A stretch of 64,000 nt of DNA from Bacteroidales bacterium. Lineage in GTDB: Bacteria; Bacteroidota; Bacteroidia; Bacteroidales; UBA932. Below the pieces are notes generated by a model. The model was not told the origin of the DNA, ran no database searches, and worked only from the letters and a program-made list of their open reading frames with translations. Both the position numbers and the translations under genes were made by a program. The stretch covers positions 56,098-120,097 of the forward strand of contig JAFXFS010000004.1 in assembly GCA_017513445.1 (NCBI GenBank). Reading direction: 5' to 3'. Within the stretch, counting starts at the first letter, position 1. Every line of letters begins with the position of its first letter. Shown piece after piece: positions 44,950-54,471 of the stretch.

Positions 44950-45511
44950 AATGAATTAGTAGGTTATATAAGGTTTTATTGTGTATTTTGGTCAAAATAT
45001 CTTTTCCTCCTTCCGCTATCAATTCAATCTTTACATTGGAATTATCTATTAAAATCCAATAGTCAACTATAGGCAAATATAGAGAGAAGAGGTTGCTTAT
45101 ACCCTGCGAATATCTCCTGCGGATAGTCTCCTCTGGCACATTATGCCCTCCTGAAGCGACTCTTAATCTAACTCTCTCAATTGCCAACTCAGGCATATTG
45201 AGCCAGAAATAAATCAGCGTAATTGTATAACCCAACTCTTTGGCATCTTTAATAATTTTAACCAGAGTCCTGGTAGCAAGAGTTGTCTCTATTGCCAAAT
45301 CCGCCTTTTTACTCAATAGTTCATCTATGCGTTCAATCATAAGACGACTAGCTCTCAATGCTGCATCCTCCGGCTTAAATGGATCAAGTTTCTTAGCTAT
45401 CTCATCAGCATTGACAAACTCCCCAAAATTGAGCATTTCAGGTAAGATTGTATAAGATGCGGTAGTTTTACCAGCTCCATTACAGCCACATATGATAAAT
45501 AGTTTCGGCAT
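44936..45511 (-). CDS. Zeta-toxin-like P-loop kinase/ATPase
   Basis: 191 residues from MPKLFIICGCNGAGKTT (ATG 45509-45511; an in-frame TTG three codons earlier is less likely). Walker A is GCNGAGKT at 9-16. Segments FVNADEIAKKLDPF near 34, LAIETTLATRTLV near 74 and the arginine-rich lid VRLRVASGGHNVPEETIRRRY near 120 match zeta-family proteins, whose founders phosphorylate UDP-N-acetylglucosamine. It could also be a non-toxic small-molecule or peptide kinase. It overlaps the 52-residue ORF downstream. A -7 box lies 20 bases upstream. Confidence 0.82.
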   Translation of the reverse strand: MPKLFIICGCNGAGKTTASYTILPEMLNFGEFVNADEIAKKLDPFKPEDAALRASRLMIERIDELLSKKADLAIETTLATRTLVKIIKDAKELGYTITLIYFWLNMPELAIERVRLRVASGGHNVPEETIRRRYSQGISNLFSLYLPIVDYWILIDNSNVKIELIAEGGKDILTKIHNKTLYNLLIHYERT

Positions 45512-45530
45512 TATAATCAAAGAACCAATA

Positions 45531-45538
45531 CAAATATA
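45531..45538 (-). promoter_or_regulatory. -7 box before the zeta-like gene
   Basis: Minus-strand TATATTTG matches TAnnTTTG and ends 19 bases before the ATG at 45511. The -33 element is not clear. Confidence 0.4.
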
Positions 45539-45597
45539 ATATTTTTTGTCTCAATTGTATCAGTTTTTATATCGTTTTCTAATAAAAAATTTTCAAA

Positions 45598-46284
45598 TTA
45601 TTTGTCAATTCCAGCTCCAAAAAGACAAAAATCTCCCTTACAGGGGTCTGAGGGGAATATTTTTGCAAAGTACTCTGTAATCTCTTTTGCCGCTTTAAAA
45701 TCGGCACTTTTTCTCTTTGTTATGCCGCAGTTCAAAGCATTCCTGTGAACGTGAACATCCAAAGGGATAATCAGTTCTGATGGTTTAATTCTCTTCCACA
45801 CACCCAAATCCACAATATTATCATCTCTTACCATCCACCTTCTGAAGAGATGTATCTTTTTATTGGCAGCATTCAAATCTCTTTTCCTGCCAAATATCTT
45901 CTCTCTGATATCATCCACACTAAGAGTTTCAAGCGTATCATTCGAACTATAAAAATCTTTTAAACCAGTGCAAATTTTTGCTATTTCGCACCACTTTATA
46001 GTACGATGAAGACTTGAATCATCATCTCGAAACTCTCCTCCCATTACATAGTTATATGGTTGCCACTCCATCTCCTCAAAAAGACGTTTACAATCTCTGA
46101 CAATCATATCACGTCTTCCCCAGGCAAGGTGAGAAGCAAAGAGGGCAGAGATCTCTATATCCTGTAGAGATGCTTGACCCTCTTTGTAGAGTTGAAGGAA
46201 GTGTTTTGGAAATATTACAGGATCACACTCAAAATAGTGATTGTCATTATATTTCTTGGCTAACGCTTCAAATTTATCCCTCAT
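45598..46284 (-). CDS. TIGR02757 family protein (DUF2400), function unknown
   Basis: 228 residues of the TIGR02757 family, widespread in Bacteroidota. Distinctive segments are the N-terminal FEALAKKYN, SALFASHLAWGRRDMIVRD near 47 and FRRWMVRDDNIVDLGVW near 148. IIPLDVHVHRNALNCGI near 172 and the closing DPCKGDFCLFGAG complete the match. The last part, with its regular cysteine and aspartate, faintly recalls HhH-GPD DNA glycosylases, but I would not assign that. Its ATG follows the DUF4923 stop directly, so they form a two-gene transcript. Confidence 0.82.
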   Translation of the reverse strand: MRDKFEALAKKYNDNHYFECDPVIFPKHFLQLYKEGQASLQDIEISALFASHLAWGRRDMIVRDCKRLFEEMEWQPYNYVMGGEFRDDDSSLHRTIKWCEIAKICTGLKDFYSSNDTLETLSVDDIREKIFGRKRDLNAANKKIHLFRRWMVRDDNIVDLGVWKRIKPSELIIPLDVHVHRNALNCGITKRKSADFKAAKEITEYFAKIFPSDPCKGDFCLFGAGIDK

Positions 46285-46911
46285 CTATTTTTTTAATTCA
46301 AAACCAACCCTCATTCCGGTATAAGAATTAAGTGTTGATGATATCAGTTTAAGTGTTGCATTGCTTGATTTTGAAGATATTGATTTTAGAACCTTCAAAA
46401 GAGCATCGGCTTTGAAAAGTAGATTCATTGAAGTGCCTTTAATGTCCACTAAACAGTTGACTTTGAATAATTTAGCAAAGTTTAATCGGATTTCAGCCTT
46501 CTCTTGATTATACTCCCAAGTACCGGAATATGCCTTGCCAGCAAATTGTAATGAAACACTCTTATCTGCCGAAAATGTCATTACGAATGTATTCTCTTTC
46601 AATCCTATTTTTGCAAGATAGGTATCGAGCTTTTTAGAGACTTGATCTCCAATAATTGAGCCACCTGCATTATTGAGAGCATTCTCTGATTCAAATGCAA
46701 TTGCACTGCCTTGATAACACCATCTTCCAGGAATATCATCATCTGTAACTTTATTATTACCGATAATGTCAGTAACAGTGTTAATCACACTATTTATCGT
46801 ATTATTATCGCCACTTGTAAGTTTATTAAAAAGATTTGATAGCGAATTCTGAGCAGGAAGGTTAACTGATGCAATTAAGATTCCTATTAAAATTAAATAG
46901 ATTCTTTTCAT
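46285..46911 (-). CDS. DUF4923 family secreted protein (lipocalin-like)
   Basis: 208 residues with an N-terminal signal peptide (MKRIYLILIGILIASVNLPAQ), no lipobox cysteine, so periplasmic or outer-surface. The core DIPGRWCYQGSAIAFES and YSGTWEYNQEKAEIRL are the DUF4923 signature; the fold is predicted to be lipocalin-like. A low-complexity Asn/Ser/Thr linker lies at about 22-55. A full promoter is upstream (46933-46962). Function unknown. Confidence 0.78.
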   Translation of the reverse strand: MKRIYLILIGILIASVNLPAQNSLSNLFNKLTSGDNNTINSVINTVTDIIGNNKVTDDDIPGRWCYQGSAIAFESENALNNAGGSIIGDQVSKKLDTYLAKIGLKENTFVMTFSADKSVSLQFAGKAYSGTWEYNQEKAEIRLNFAKLFKVNCLVDIKGTSMNLLFKADALLKVLKSISSKSSNATLKLISSTLNSYTGMRVGFELKK

Positions 46912-46932
46912 AAAAATATCCTTTTATTCTTA

Positions 46933-46962
46933 CAAAGTTAAAAAAATATCGTCTATTTCAAA
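46933..46962 (-). promoter_or_regulatory. Full Bacteroidota promoter for the DUF4923 gene
   Basis: Minus-strand TTTG (46959-46962), 18 bases, then TAACTTTG (46933-46940), 21 bases before the ATG. Both elements match consensus. Confidence 0.65.
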
Positions 46963-47010
46963 AGAATAGTTATTAAAAGAAATTATCAATCTTATACTCA
47001 ATTTTTCCTA

Positions 47011-47040
47011 TTGTTTTAACCCTTAAAATTACTAACTTTG
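47011..47040 (+). promoter_or_regulatory. Bacteroidota promoter for glmM
   Basis: TTG (47011-47013), 19 bases, then TAACTTTG (47033-47040), 25 bases before the ATG at 47066. The spacing and the -7 box match consensus. Confidence 0.65.
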
Positions 47041-47065
47041 TAAATCTATATTCATTAATTTTACG

Positions 47066-48457
47066 ATGACTTTAATTAAATCTATTTCAGGTATTAGAGG
47101 GACTATCGGTGAAGGTCCAGTAGGCGATTCCCTTTCTCCAGTTGATATTGTTAAATTTACAGCTGCATACGCTGCACAATTAAAAGAGAAATTTCCAGAT
47201 CAAAAATTGAGAGTTGTTGTTGGTAGAGATGCCAGAATGTCTGGACAAATGGTTGAAATGATTGTTTGTGGAACTCTTATCTCTTGTGGTGTAGATGTTA
47301 TTGATGCGGGTCTTGCGTCAACTCCTACAACAGAGATGGCAGTTATCTTCGAAAAGGCAAATGGTGGTATCATTTTGACAGCTTCTCACAATCCAAAACA
47401 ATGGAATGCTCTTAAACTTCTAAATGAGAAGGGTGAATTCCTAAATGCAGAAGAGGGTGGTAATATTGTTAAATGTGCTGAAGATGAGACATTTGAGTTT
47501 GCTAAAGTAGATCAATTGGGTACTCTAACTTATAAAGACTACACAGAAGATCATATCAAAGCTGTACTTGATTACCCACTTGTTGATGTACAAGCTATTG
47601 CAGATGCAAAATTAAAAGTTGTAGTTGATCCTATTAACTCTGTAGGTTCAATCGTTGTTCCAATGCTTTTGGATGAGCTTGGTGTTGACTATGTTGTAAT
47701 CAATGCTGAACCAAATGGTAACTTTGAACATAACCCTGAACCAATTCCTGAAAATCTTACAGCCCTTTCATCACGTGTTGTAGAGGAGGGTGCAGATATG
47801 GGTATCGCTGTTGACCCTGATGTTGACCGTCTTGCATTTATTAGTGAAAATGGTGAGCCATTTGGAGAAGAGTACACACTTGTAGCTGTTGCTGACTATA
47901 TACTAAGCCACAAGAAGGGTGCAACTGTTTCAAACCTTTCATCATCTAGAGCTTTAAGAGATGTTACAGAAGCACACGGCTGTACTTACCACGCATCGGC
48001 AGTAGGTGAGTTAAATGTAAGTACACTTATGCAAAAAGAGTCTGCTGTTATTGGTGGTGAAGGTAACGGTGGTGTTATCGTTCCAGATCTACACTATGGT
48101 CGTGATGCTATCATCGGTATCGCACTATTCTTGACTCACTTGGCTAAAAAGAAATTGTCAATGTCTGCTTTAAGAGCAACTTATCCTGATTACTATATTT
48201 CTAAAAATAAAGTTGAACTTACTGATAAATCTTTGATTGACAAGATTTTAGACGAGGTTAAAGAGAAATATTCTGAATACAGAGTATCTACTTACGACGG
48301 TGTTAAAGTAGATTTCGACGCAGATCACAAATGGATTTGTCTTCGTAAATCTAACACAGAACCTATTATTCGTATCTATTGCGAAGCTCACGATAAAGAG
48401 AGTGCTGATGCTTTAGCTAACGAAGTTATTGAAGTAATTAACGATATCGTAAAATAG
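47066..48457 (+). CDS. glmM: Phosphoglucosamine mutase GlmM
   Basis: Converts glucosamine 6-phosphate to glucosamine 1-phosphate for UDP-GlcNAc, and so peptidoglycan and LPS precursors. 463 residues. The phosphoserine loop TASHNPKQWN has S107; the metal loop DPDVDRLAF is near 250, the sugar-specificity loop GEGNGGVI near 330 and the phosphate-binding RKSNTEPIIRIYCE near 430. A phosphomannomutase is the main alternative, but GEGNGG and Bacteroidota precedent favour GlmM. The next gene begins at the base after its stop. Confidence 0.88.
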   Translation: MTLIKSISGIRGTIGEGPVGDSLSPVDIVKFTAAYAAQLKEKFPDQKLRVVVGRDARMSGQMVEMIVCGTLISCGVDVIDAGLASTPTTEMAVIFEKANGGIILTASHNPKQWNALKLLNEKGEFLNAEEGGNIVKCAEDETFEFAKVDQLGTLTYKDYTEDHIKAVLDYPLVDVQAIADAKLKVVVDPINSVGSIVVPMLLDELGVDYVVINAEPNGNFEHNPEPIPENLTALSSRVVEEGADMGIAVDPDVDRLAFISENGEPFGEEYTLVAVADYILSHKKGATVSNLSSSRALRDVTEAHGCTYHASAVGELNVSTLMQKESAVIGGEGNGGVIVPDLHYGRDAIIGIALFLTHLAKKKLSMSALRATYPDYYISKNKVELTDKSLIDKILDEVKEKYSEYRVSTYDGVKVDFDADHKWICLRKSNTEPIIRIYCEAHDKESADALANEVIEVINDIVK

Positions 48458-49633
48458 ATGTTTTCGTTTAGGACCACCTCTTTGTTAGAACAGGGAGATT
48501 TAACCCTGCATCGCGGTAATATTGCATTACTGTCAAATCAATCAGCGTGGAATCCTCAAACCGGTGAATACCTTCTTGAGACTCTTCATAAGAGATATAA
48601 TCTCAAGAAGGTTTTTATTCCCAAAGGCGGTCTCTTTTCGTCAATTTCGGATAGTTCTTACAGAGAAGATTACTCTACATTAAAATCTCAATATCCAAAT
48701 GTTGAGTTTGTGCAACTCTTTGATAATGAGGGATATATCCTATCTTTCGATGCTCTTGCCCAATTAGCTCAGGTAGATGCCCTGATTATAGAGATGCAGG
48801 ATATGGGTGTTAGATATTGTCCTGTAACACGTTCAATTTATGCACTATTTTCTGCCTTAAAGAGAGCAGATATTGAGTTATCTATATATCTTATAGACAG
48901 ATTCAATAGCTCTCCAAGAGTAGTAGAGGGTGTACCATCCAAAGTTGATGATATAATTCTCGGTATTCCTAATAAACACGGATTGACAATAGGGGAGATT
49001 GCTACACTTTTCCACAGTGAACTAAATGCTAAATTTGCTCTGCACATTATATCAGCCAATACTCAGGAACGAGTAACAATGCCTTGGAGTATTCCAATTT
49101 CGGAAGATGTATGTGGTTTATTCACCTCAAATTTCTATTGTGGGCAATATCTATGGAATGGGACGAATATCTCCTGTGGAATTGGAACTACTCGACCTTA
49201 TGAACGTTTTGGCGCTCCATTCCTTTCACAGTTAATCGGATATAATTCTGATAATCAGTATGATAGCTGGAATGATCCTGATAATCCAATATCAGATCCA
49301 TCCCTATTTATCCGTTGGGAACAATTTATCCCTCACTATGGAAAGTATCAGAATCAGTCCTGTTTTGGTTTCCAGCTTTTGATAAATCCATCCTCTGACT
49401 ATCACTCATATCTTCACGCTTTAAGAGTAATAAAATTTCTTAAAGAGAATGTTAAGGAGTTTGAGTTTAACCCCTTAATAAGAGAACTTATAGCAGATTC
49501 TACCATTCTCTCATACTTAGAGGGCAATAGTGATTTGGATATTAAAGAGTATGTAAAAACTGAAGAACAAAAGTGGATTCGTAAGGCGAAGAAATATCTG
49601 CTTTACGATGAACAACCATATCGAATAAAGTAA
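48458..49633 (+). CDS. DUF1343/NamZ-like protein, divergent, probably not catalytic as usual
   Basis: 391 residues related to exo-beta-N-acetylmuramidase NamZ (DUF1343). Family text is clear: NIALLSNQSAW near 21, ALIIEMQDMGVRY near 108, YLIDRFNSS and VVEGVPSK near 145-160, and KHGLTIGEIATLFH near 175. The usual PEHG(I/F)RG segment, which I recall as holding the catalytic glutamate, reads PKGGLFS here (K56, G57). There is no signal peptide, unlike many secreted homologues. It sits directly between glmM and the GH10-like lipoprotein, so a link to muropeptide sugars is plausible. Confidence 0.78.
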   Translation: MFSFRTTSLLEQGDLTLHRGNIALLSNQSAWNPQTGEYLLETLHKRYNLKKVFIPKGGLFSSISDSSYREDYSTLKSQYPNVEFVQLFDNEGYILSFDALAQLAQVDALIIEMQDMGVRYCPVTRSIYALFSALKRADIELSIYLIDRFNSSPRVVEGVPSKVDDIILGIPNKHGLTIGEIATLFHSELNAKFALHIISANTQERVTMPWSIPISEDVCGLFTSNFYCGQYLWNGTNISCGIGTTRPYERFGAPFLSQLIGYNSDNQYDSWNDPDNPISDPSLFIRWEQFIPHYGKYQNQSCFGFQLLINPSSDYHSYLHALRVIKFLKENVKEFEFNPLIRELIADSTILSYLEGNSDLDIKEYVKTEEQKWIRKAKKYLLYDEQPYRIK

Positions 49634-49636
49634 CCT

Positions 49637-51100
49637 ATGAAAAAAAATTATTTTTCATTTCTATTACTATCAATAGTTTCTCTATTGGTAGTCTCTTGTG
49701 TTGACCCTATTGACCCTGAAGATAAACCTACTCCTATAACTCCTGTGGCACCAGTTGAGTTTGATTTAACAAAGGATTCCTTTACCTTAAAACACGAGTT
49801 TAGAGGTGCTTGGATTGCGACCGTTTATAGTCTTGATTGGCCAATCAGTAAAAATGTTTCAGAGCAGAAAACAGAATTAAGAAATATCTTCAGCAATTTG
49901 AAGAAAGCAAACTTCAATGCAGTTGTCTTTCAGGTTATATCTATGGCTGATGCAATGTTTAAGTCTGATTATCTCCCTTGGGCTAAACAGTTGACTGGAG
50001 TCTCACAAGGTACTGATCCCGGTTACGACCCTCTTGCCTATGCTGTAGAGATAGCAAAGGAGTTTGGACTTGAATTGCACGCCTGGATCAATCCATTGAG
50101 AATTGGAAAGAAGTCTGCGCTATGCGATAACCATCCAGCTATTCTTAATCCTGAATGGTCACAGACATATAAAGATAATCTATATTGGGATCCCGCAGTT
50201 CCTGAATTTCGTCAATTTTTATCTAATATTGTTACAGAATTAATGACCAATTATGATATTGATGGTATCCATATTGATGACTATTTCTATCCATCCGGTC
50301 TTAAGAACAATAATGATACTTGGGATGATACTAAAATGTTTCAACTCTATGGTTCTGATAAAACCCTTAATGTATGGAGAGAAGAGAACATTGATAAGAT
50401 TGTAGAGGGACTATATAATAGTGTAAAAAGTGTTGATCCAACAGCACTTTTTGGCGTATCACCTCAAGGTAAACTTGAAAATACCCGAGCGCTCTATGCC
50501 GACCCAATTACCTGGATGAAAGAGGGTTACATTGATTATCTTACTCCACAAATCTATTGGTATATTGGTCATAAAACCTCTGATTTCAAAAATTTGGCAT
50601 ATACCTGGGCAGAGCAATCGTATAAGGTACCGGTAATTCCTGGTTTGGCTGCTTACAGATTAGAGGAGAGTGGTTTCTCGTTAGATGAGTTTGTTAATCA
50701 GGTTACACTATGTCGTAATATCGACAAAATTCAGGGTAATATATGGTTTAGAACTCAAAATATTCTCTCCGATAATTTCCCATTTGTATCACCAACAGAG
50801 TCATTCAGTATCTATCAATATCCAGCCCTCAGACCTACATTTGCTTGTGATTCGACTATATCTTTGGATACTCCGCAAGTAAAAGTAATAGGAAATGATC
50901 TCTCTTGGAACAGTGTGGAGAATGCAGAAGCTTATGCAGTTTACAAACTAAAATATATCTCAAAAAACATTTGGGAACCACAAATGGTTTCATACACAAC
51001 TCAGACAAACTTCAAAGGTGAAGGGGAGTCGAATTATTTTGTAATAGCAGTGAATGGAAGAGTAAAATCTGAATATGACAAAGTGCATTTTATTCCATAA
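49637..51100 (+). CDS. Lipoprotein with GH10-like (GHL10/DUF187) glycosidase domain
   Basis: 487 residues. Signal peptide with lipobox LVVSC (Cys21), then a proline/threonine-rich linker (residues 22-42). A TIM-barrel GHL10 domain runs from about 50 to 370, with EFRGAWIATV, FNAVVFQV, LHAWINPLR and GIHIDDYFYP. The last 90 residues form a small beta domain like Fn3. Related YngK-like proteins are thought to act on cell-wall or other extracellular glycans. The gene follows the NamZ-like gene by 3 bases, and the run ends just before the L31 promoter. Confidence 0.85.
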   Translation: MKKNYFSFLLLSIVSLLVVSCVDPIDPEDKPTPITPVAPVEFDLTKDSFTLKHEFRGAWIATVYSLDWPISKNVSEQKTELRNIFSNLKKANFNAVVFQVISMADAMFKSDYLPWAKQLTGVSQGTDPGYDPLAYAVEIAKEFGLELHAWINPLRIGKKSALCDNHPAILNPEWSQTYKDNLYWDPAVPEFRQFLSNIVTELMTNYDIDGIHIDDYFYPSGLKNNNDTWDDTKMFQLYGSDKTLNVWREENIDKIVEGLYNSVKSVDPTALFGVSPQGKLENTRALYADPITWMKEGYIDYLTPQIYWYIGHKTSDFKNLAYTWAEQSYKVPVIPGLAAYRLEESGFSLDEFVNQVTLCRNIDKIQGNIWFRTQNILSDNFPFVSPTESFSIYQYPALRPTFACDSTISLDTPQVKVIGNDLSWNSVENAEAYAVYKLKYISKNIWEPQMVSYTTQTNFKGEGESNYFVIAVNGRVKSEYDKVHFIP

Positions 51101-51103
51101 AAA

Positions 51104-51135
51104 TTTGTGTTATAATAAAATAAATACTATTTTTG
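51104..51135 (+). promoter_or_regulatory. Full Bacteroidota promoter for rpmE2
   Basis: TTTG (51104-51107), 20 bases, then TATTTTTG (51128-51135). It is a textbook match, 36 bases before the ATG at 51172, as suits a ribosomal protein gene. Confidence 0.75.
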
Positions 51136-51171
51136 CACCCTTGAAAATCAATAACTAAAAATATTTTAATA

Positions 51172-51420
51172 ATGAAAGCAAATATTCATCCCGAAACCTA
51201 CCGTCTTGTAGCTTTCAAGGATATGTCTAACGACCACATTTTCATCACTCGTTCTTGCACTCCTACTAAAGAGACAATCGAAATCGAAGGTGTTGAGTAT
51301 CCACTAATCAAAGTCGAAATTTCAAATACATCTCACCCATTCTATACTGGTAAGATGAAACTTGTCGATACTGCTGGTCGTGTTGATAAATTCTACAGCC
51401 GCTACAAAAACAGAAAATAA
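51172..51420 (+). CDS. rpmE2: 50S ribosomal protein L31 type B
   Basis: 82 residues. [19 protein letters not shown], then the conserved [12 protein letters not shown] and DKFYSRY, identify L31. The zinc-binding cysteine pairs of type A L31 are absent, so this is the zinc-independent type B. It is a single-gene unit with its own promoter and a strong terminator. In many bacteria, type B forms allow zinc release; here it may simply be the only L31. Confidence 0.95.
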   Translation: MKANIHPETYRLVAFKDMSNDHIFITRSCTPTKETIEIEGVEYPLIKVEISNTSHPFYTGKMKLVDTAGRVDKFYSRYKNRK

Positions 51421-51438
51421 TTCTGAAAAGATAATGAG

Positions 51439-51470
51439 AGTGCTAACCTTCGGGTTGGCACTTTTTTTTT
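51439..51470 (+). terminator. Intrinsic terminator of rpmE2
   Basis: Stem AGTGCTAACC (51439-51448), TTCG tetraloop, GGTTGGCACT (51453-51462) with one G-T pair, then a run of T. Strong and one-directional. Confidence 0.85.
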
Positions 51471-51494
51471 ATTTTTATTACACTTTCTATTTAA

Positions 51495-51531
51495 TAAAAA
51501 AAGGGGGTTAAAAGTTGCCTTCTAACCACCC
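51495..51531 (-). terminator. Intrinsic terminator of the V-ATPase operon
   Basis: Minus strand: stem formed by 51519-51531 and 51503-51514 (GGGTGGTTAGAAG with CTTTTAACCCCC, one bulge and one wobble), loop GCAA, then TTTTTTT. It lies 27 bases after the ntpK stop. Confidence 0.7.
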
Positions 51532-51557
51532 TTGATTGATAAGTAACTCTCGTTTAA

Positions 51558-51989
<432 letters not shown>

Positions 51990-52007
51990 TTATTGATTAT
52001 TAATTAA

Positions 52008-53867
52008 TTATTCAATTTTGTTTTTTGTTAAAGGGTTATATTTATTACCCTTGCCTTCATATCCTGCATTCTTGAAATACTCAACAAATGTCAAACGCAA
52101 TGGGTGGACGAATGCACCTAGAGATGACATAAGAATATTCAAAACGTGACCGAAGATTAATATTAGTATAAATGGAATCCAAGTAAGGAAGCTCTCTCCA
52201 AGTGTCATTCCTGCTAAGTCGTTGAATGCCTCGCCTAGTTTGGCACCAGCAAGACCTAATGCAAATAGACGAATGTAACTTAAGACATCACCTAAAATAC
52301 CTGTTGCCATATTGTAAGTATCCCAAAGGCCTGAGCCAATATTAATTAGAGGGTTTCGGCCTGGTGTATTAAATATATAAATACCTAATGCCGAAATCAC
52401 TCCAACAACAATTACAGCCCATTTAATTGCCTCAGGAGATATGATTTTTCCAATACCCAAAGTAGCGATAATTACACCACCAAGGATTAGTAGCAGCCAT
52501 CCCCAAGCACTGATGCTATTCTTGAATCCGAATCTTTTCGTGTAGCATATTGCTTTGACAATCAACGCAATACAGATGTGGAATATACCTATGCAAACTG
52601 CTAAAATCATCTGAATATCAAACTCTCCCATACCGAAAAGTTCAATTTTTCCGACAATCATACAACTCTTCAACCACTCAGGAACCCAAGAGAGTTCTAC
52701 AAGTGACATTCCGAAGAATGTACCAAGTATTGTTCCTACCACTGCTGTGCCGGCACCAAGAATTGAGATAATTGTTCCCAATCCATCGAACATCCCAATT
52801 TTAACCCAGCCCTTATTGAGCATAAGGCCAAATAGTAGCAATACAAGACCATATCCTGCATCACCAAGACACATTGCAAAGAATAGTAAGTAGAATGGAG
52901 CAACAATCACAGTTGGATCGAATTCGCTATATACAGGCATACCATACATTCCTGTAAATACTTCAAATTGACGAGCAAACCAGTTATTTTTGATCTTAAT
53001 AGGTGGATTATCTTCCTCTACTGCATCCTCTTTGATATAGTAGATACCCATCTTATCAAACTCTTCACATAGTCTCTGCTCTTCATCTACCGGAGCAAAT
53101 CCTGTAATAACTGTAATCATATCCTCAGCTGCCTTTTTAGTTGCAGCTGCTGCAAGATATTTATCAAGTTCAGCAAGTTGCTCAGAGTAATCATCTTTGA
53201 TTATATTAGCAGACTCTTTTACCTTTAATAGTGAAGCTTTGCACTCGATAATATCATATTTAATTCTATCCAATTCAGCTTTCGCCTCCTTGTAATCACC
53301 CTCAGGTGCAGGGAGTTCTGAAAGTTTGAATTTATAATCTGAACCATTTTCACTGATTATTACAAACCAGCACTTCTTATCATCTGTAGTGATAACCTGA
53401 AGTGGATATTCGTTAATCCACGATGGGTCAAAAGACTTCTTATCAACACAATAGAAGTGTAATTTATAACCAAGTGCCTCAAATTTCTGGATAGACTCTT
53501 TATTATACTCTCCCCAAGGGAGTCTTGCCTTAATCTCCCTTTCGGTAGCGGCAAGGGCGCTATTTAATTCACGAAGTTTTGCAGATTGTTGATTGACAAA
53601 TTCTACCTTCTCTGCAGGTATTTCAACTCTCTTTGCCAATTCGGTAATCTGTTGATAATCAACATCATTGCTGAAATCATATTTATCTAGAATTTCAAGA
53701 GTTGATTTTGATTTAGTTATTTCACCGAATAGCTTTCTTGAATTGTCATCAATAGGTTTTACAGAGCGTGTGATATCCACGACACCCAGTTCCTGGAGTC
53801 TCTCCAAAAACTCCTCTCTCTCCTTAGTAAGCATAAGGATTGAGTATTTGGTCATCTTAATTATCAT
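52008..53867 (-). CDS. ntpI: V-type ATP synthase subunit I (membrane stator)
   Basis: 619 residues. The N-terminal half (1-310) is soluble and helical, forming the stator contact; the C-terminal half has seven or so membrane helices from about 315, with a conserved arginine in DVLSYIRLFALGLAGA near 535 that faces the K ring. Two ATGs are possible. I use 53867 (MIIKMTKYS), since related Bacteroidota proteins begin the same way and GGAGGAG lies 4 bases before it. This start overlaps ntpD by 11 bases; the alternative at 53855 would not. Confidence 0.92.
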   Translation of the reverse strand: MIIKMTKYSILMLTKEREEFLERLQELGVVDITRSVKPIDDNSRKLFGEITKSKSTLEILDKYDFSNDVDYQQITELAKRVEIPAEKVEFVNQQSAKLRELNSALAATEREIKARLPWGEYNKESIQKFEALGYKLHFYCVDKKSFDPSWINEYPLQVITTDDKKCWFVIISENGSDYKFKLSELPAPEGDYKEAKAELDRIKYDIIECKASLLKVKESANIIKDDYSEQLAELDKYLAAAATKKAAEDMITVITGFAPVDEEQRLCEEFDKMGIYYIKEDAVEEDNPPIKIKNNWFARQFEVFTGMYGMPVYSEFDPTVIVAPFYLLFFAMCLGDAGYGLVLLLFGLMLNKGWVKIGMFDGLGTIISILGAGTAVVGTILGTFFGMSLVELSWVPEWLKSCMIVGKIELFGMGEFDIQMILAVCIGIFHICIALIVKAICYTKRFGFKNSISAWGWLLLILGGVIIATLGIGKIISPEAIKWAVIVVGVISALGIYIFNTPGRNPLINIGSGLWDTYNMATGILGDVLSYIRLFALGLAGAKLGEAFNDLAGMTLGESFLTWIPFILILIFGHVLNILMSSLGAFVHPLRLTFVEYFKNAGYEGKGNKYNPLTKNKIE

Positions 53868-54468
53868 TTTGCTCCTCCTCTTCTATTTGATGTCTTGTCT
53901 TAACAATCTTCTGTGCAGCTTTAGAGAGGTTCTCTTCATCCTCCATAAAGCGCTTAATCTTCAGGATTGCCTCATTGTATCCAGGAATCTGTACCTTTTC
54001 ATACAGATTAACCTTTTGTGTAGTCTTCTTTCTTTGGAAATCTAAAATTCTACTCTTTTCAGTATAAACCTCAGACTCAATTCCAAGTTGAGCAAGTTTT
54101 TTAAGGATTGCAATTCCCTCTGAATACCAAAGTGGTTTAGAGTAAAGATCTATCTCTTTTACATCGTAAATAACCTCTTTTAATTCAGGAGTCTTAACAC
54201 CTGCTACCTTAACAGTTTCAAGTTTCACATCTTTAACAGAGATAAGACCTGGCTCAAACTCATTCCAAAGTGCAGAAATATAGTTGTACGATTGCATTGA
54301 GGCTTCCAATTCTTCCAATAGCGCTTCTGAACGTTGCTTTGCCCTTTTTACCTCAAATCTTAGAGCTGACTCTTTATTCTTGAGGGTAGGCAATGCACGT
54401 TTACGAACTTTAAGCTGTTTGTTAAGTTCGTTCAACGAAGTTTTATTAAATTGGAATTTTATTGCCAT
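53857..54468 (-). CDS. ntpD: V-type ATP synthase subunit D (central rotor shaft)
   Basis: 203 residues. Two long helices at the N- and C-termini form the coiled-coil rotor axle; KFQFNKTSLNELNKQLKVRK at the start and LKIKRFMEDEENLSKAAQK near the end match subunit D. The C-terminus is acidic (EEEEQNDN). No subunit F gene follows in this operon, although D normally binds F. It starts 3 bases after the ntpB stop. Confidence 0.9.
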   Translation of the reverse strand: MAIKFQFNKTSLNELNKQLKVRKRALPTLKNKESALRFEVKRAKQRSEALLEELEASMQSYNYISALWNEFEPGLISVKDVKLETVKVAGVKTPELKEVIYDVKEIDLYSKPLWYSEGIAILKKLAQLGIESEVYTEKSRILDFQRKKTTQKVNLYEKVQIPGYNEAILKIKRFMEDEENLSKAAQKIVKTRHQIEEEEQNDN

Positions 54469-54471
54469 ATC

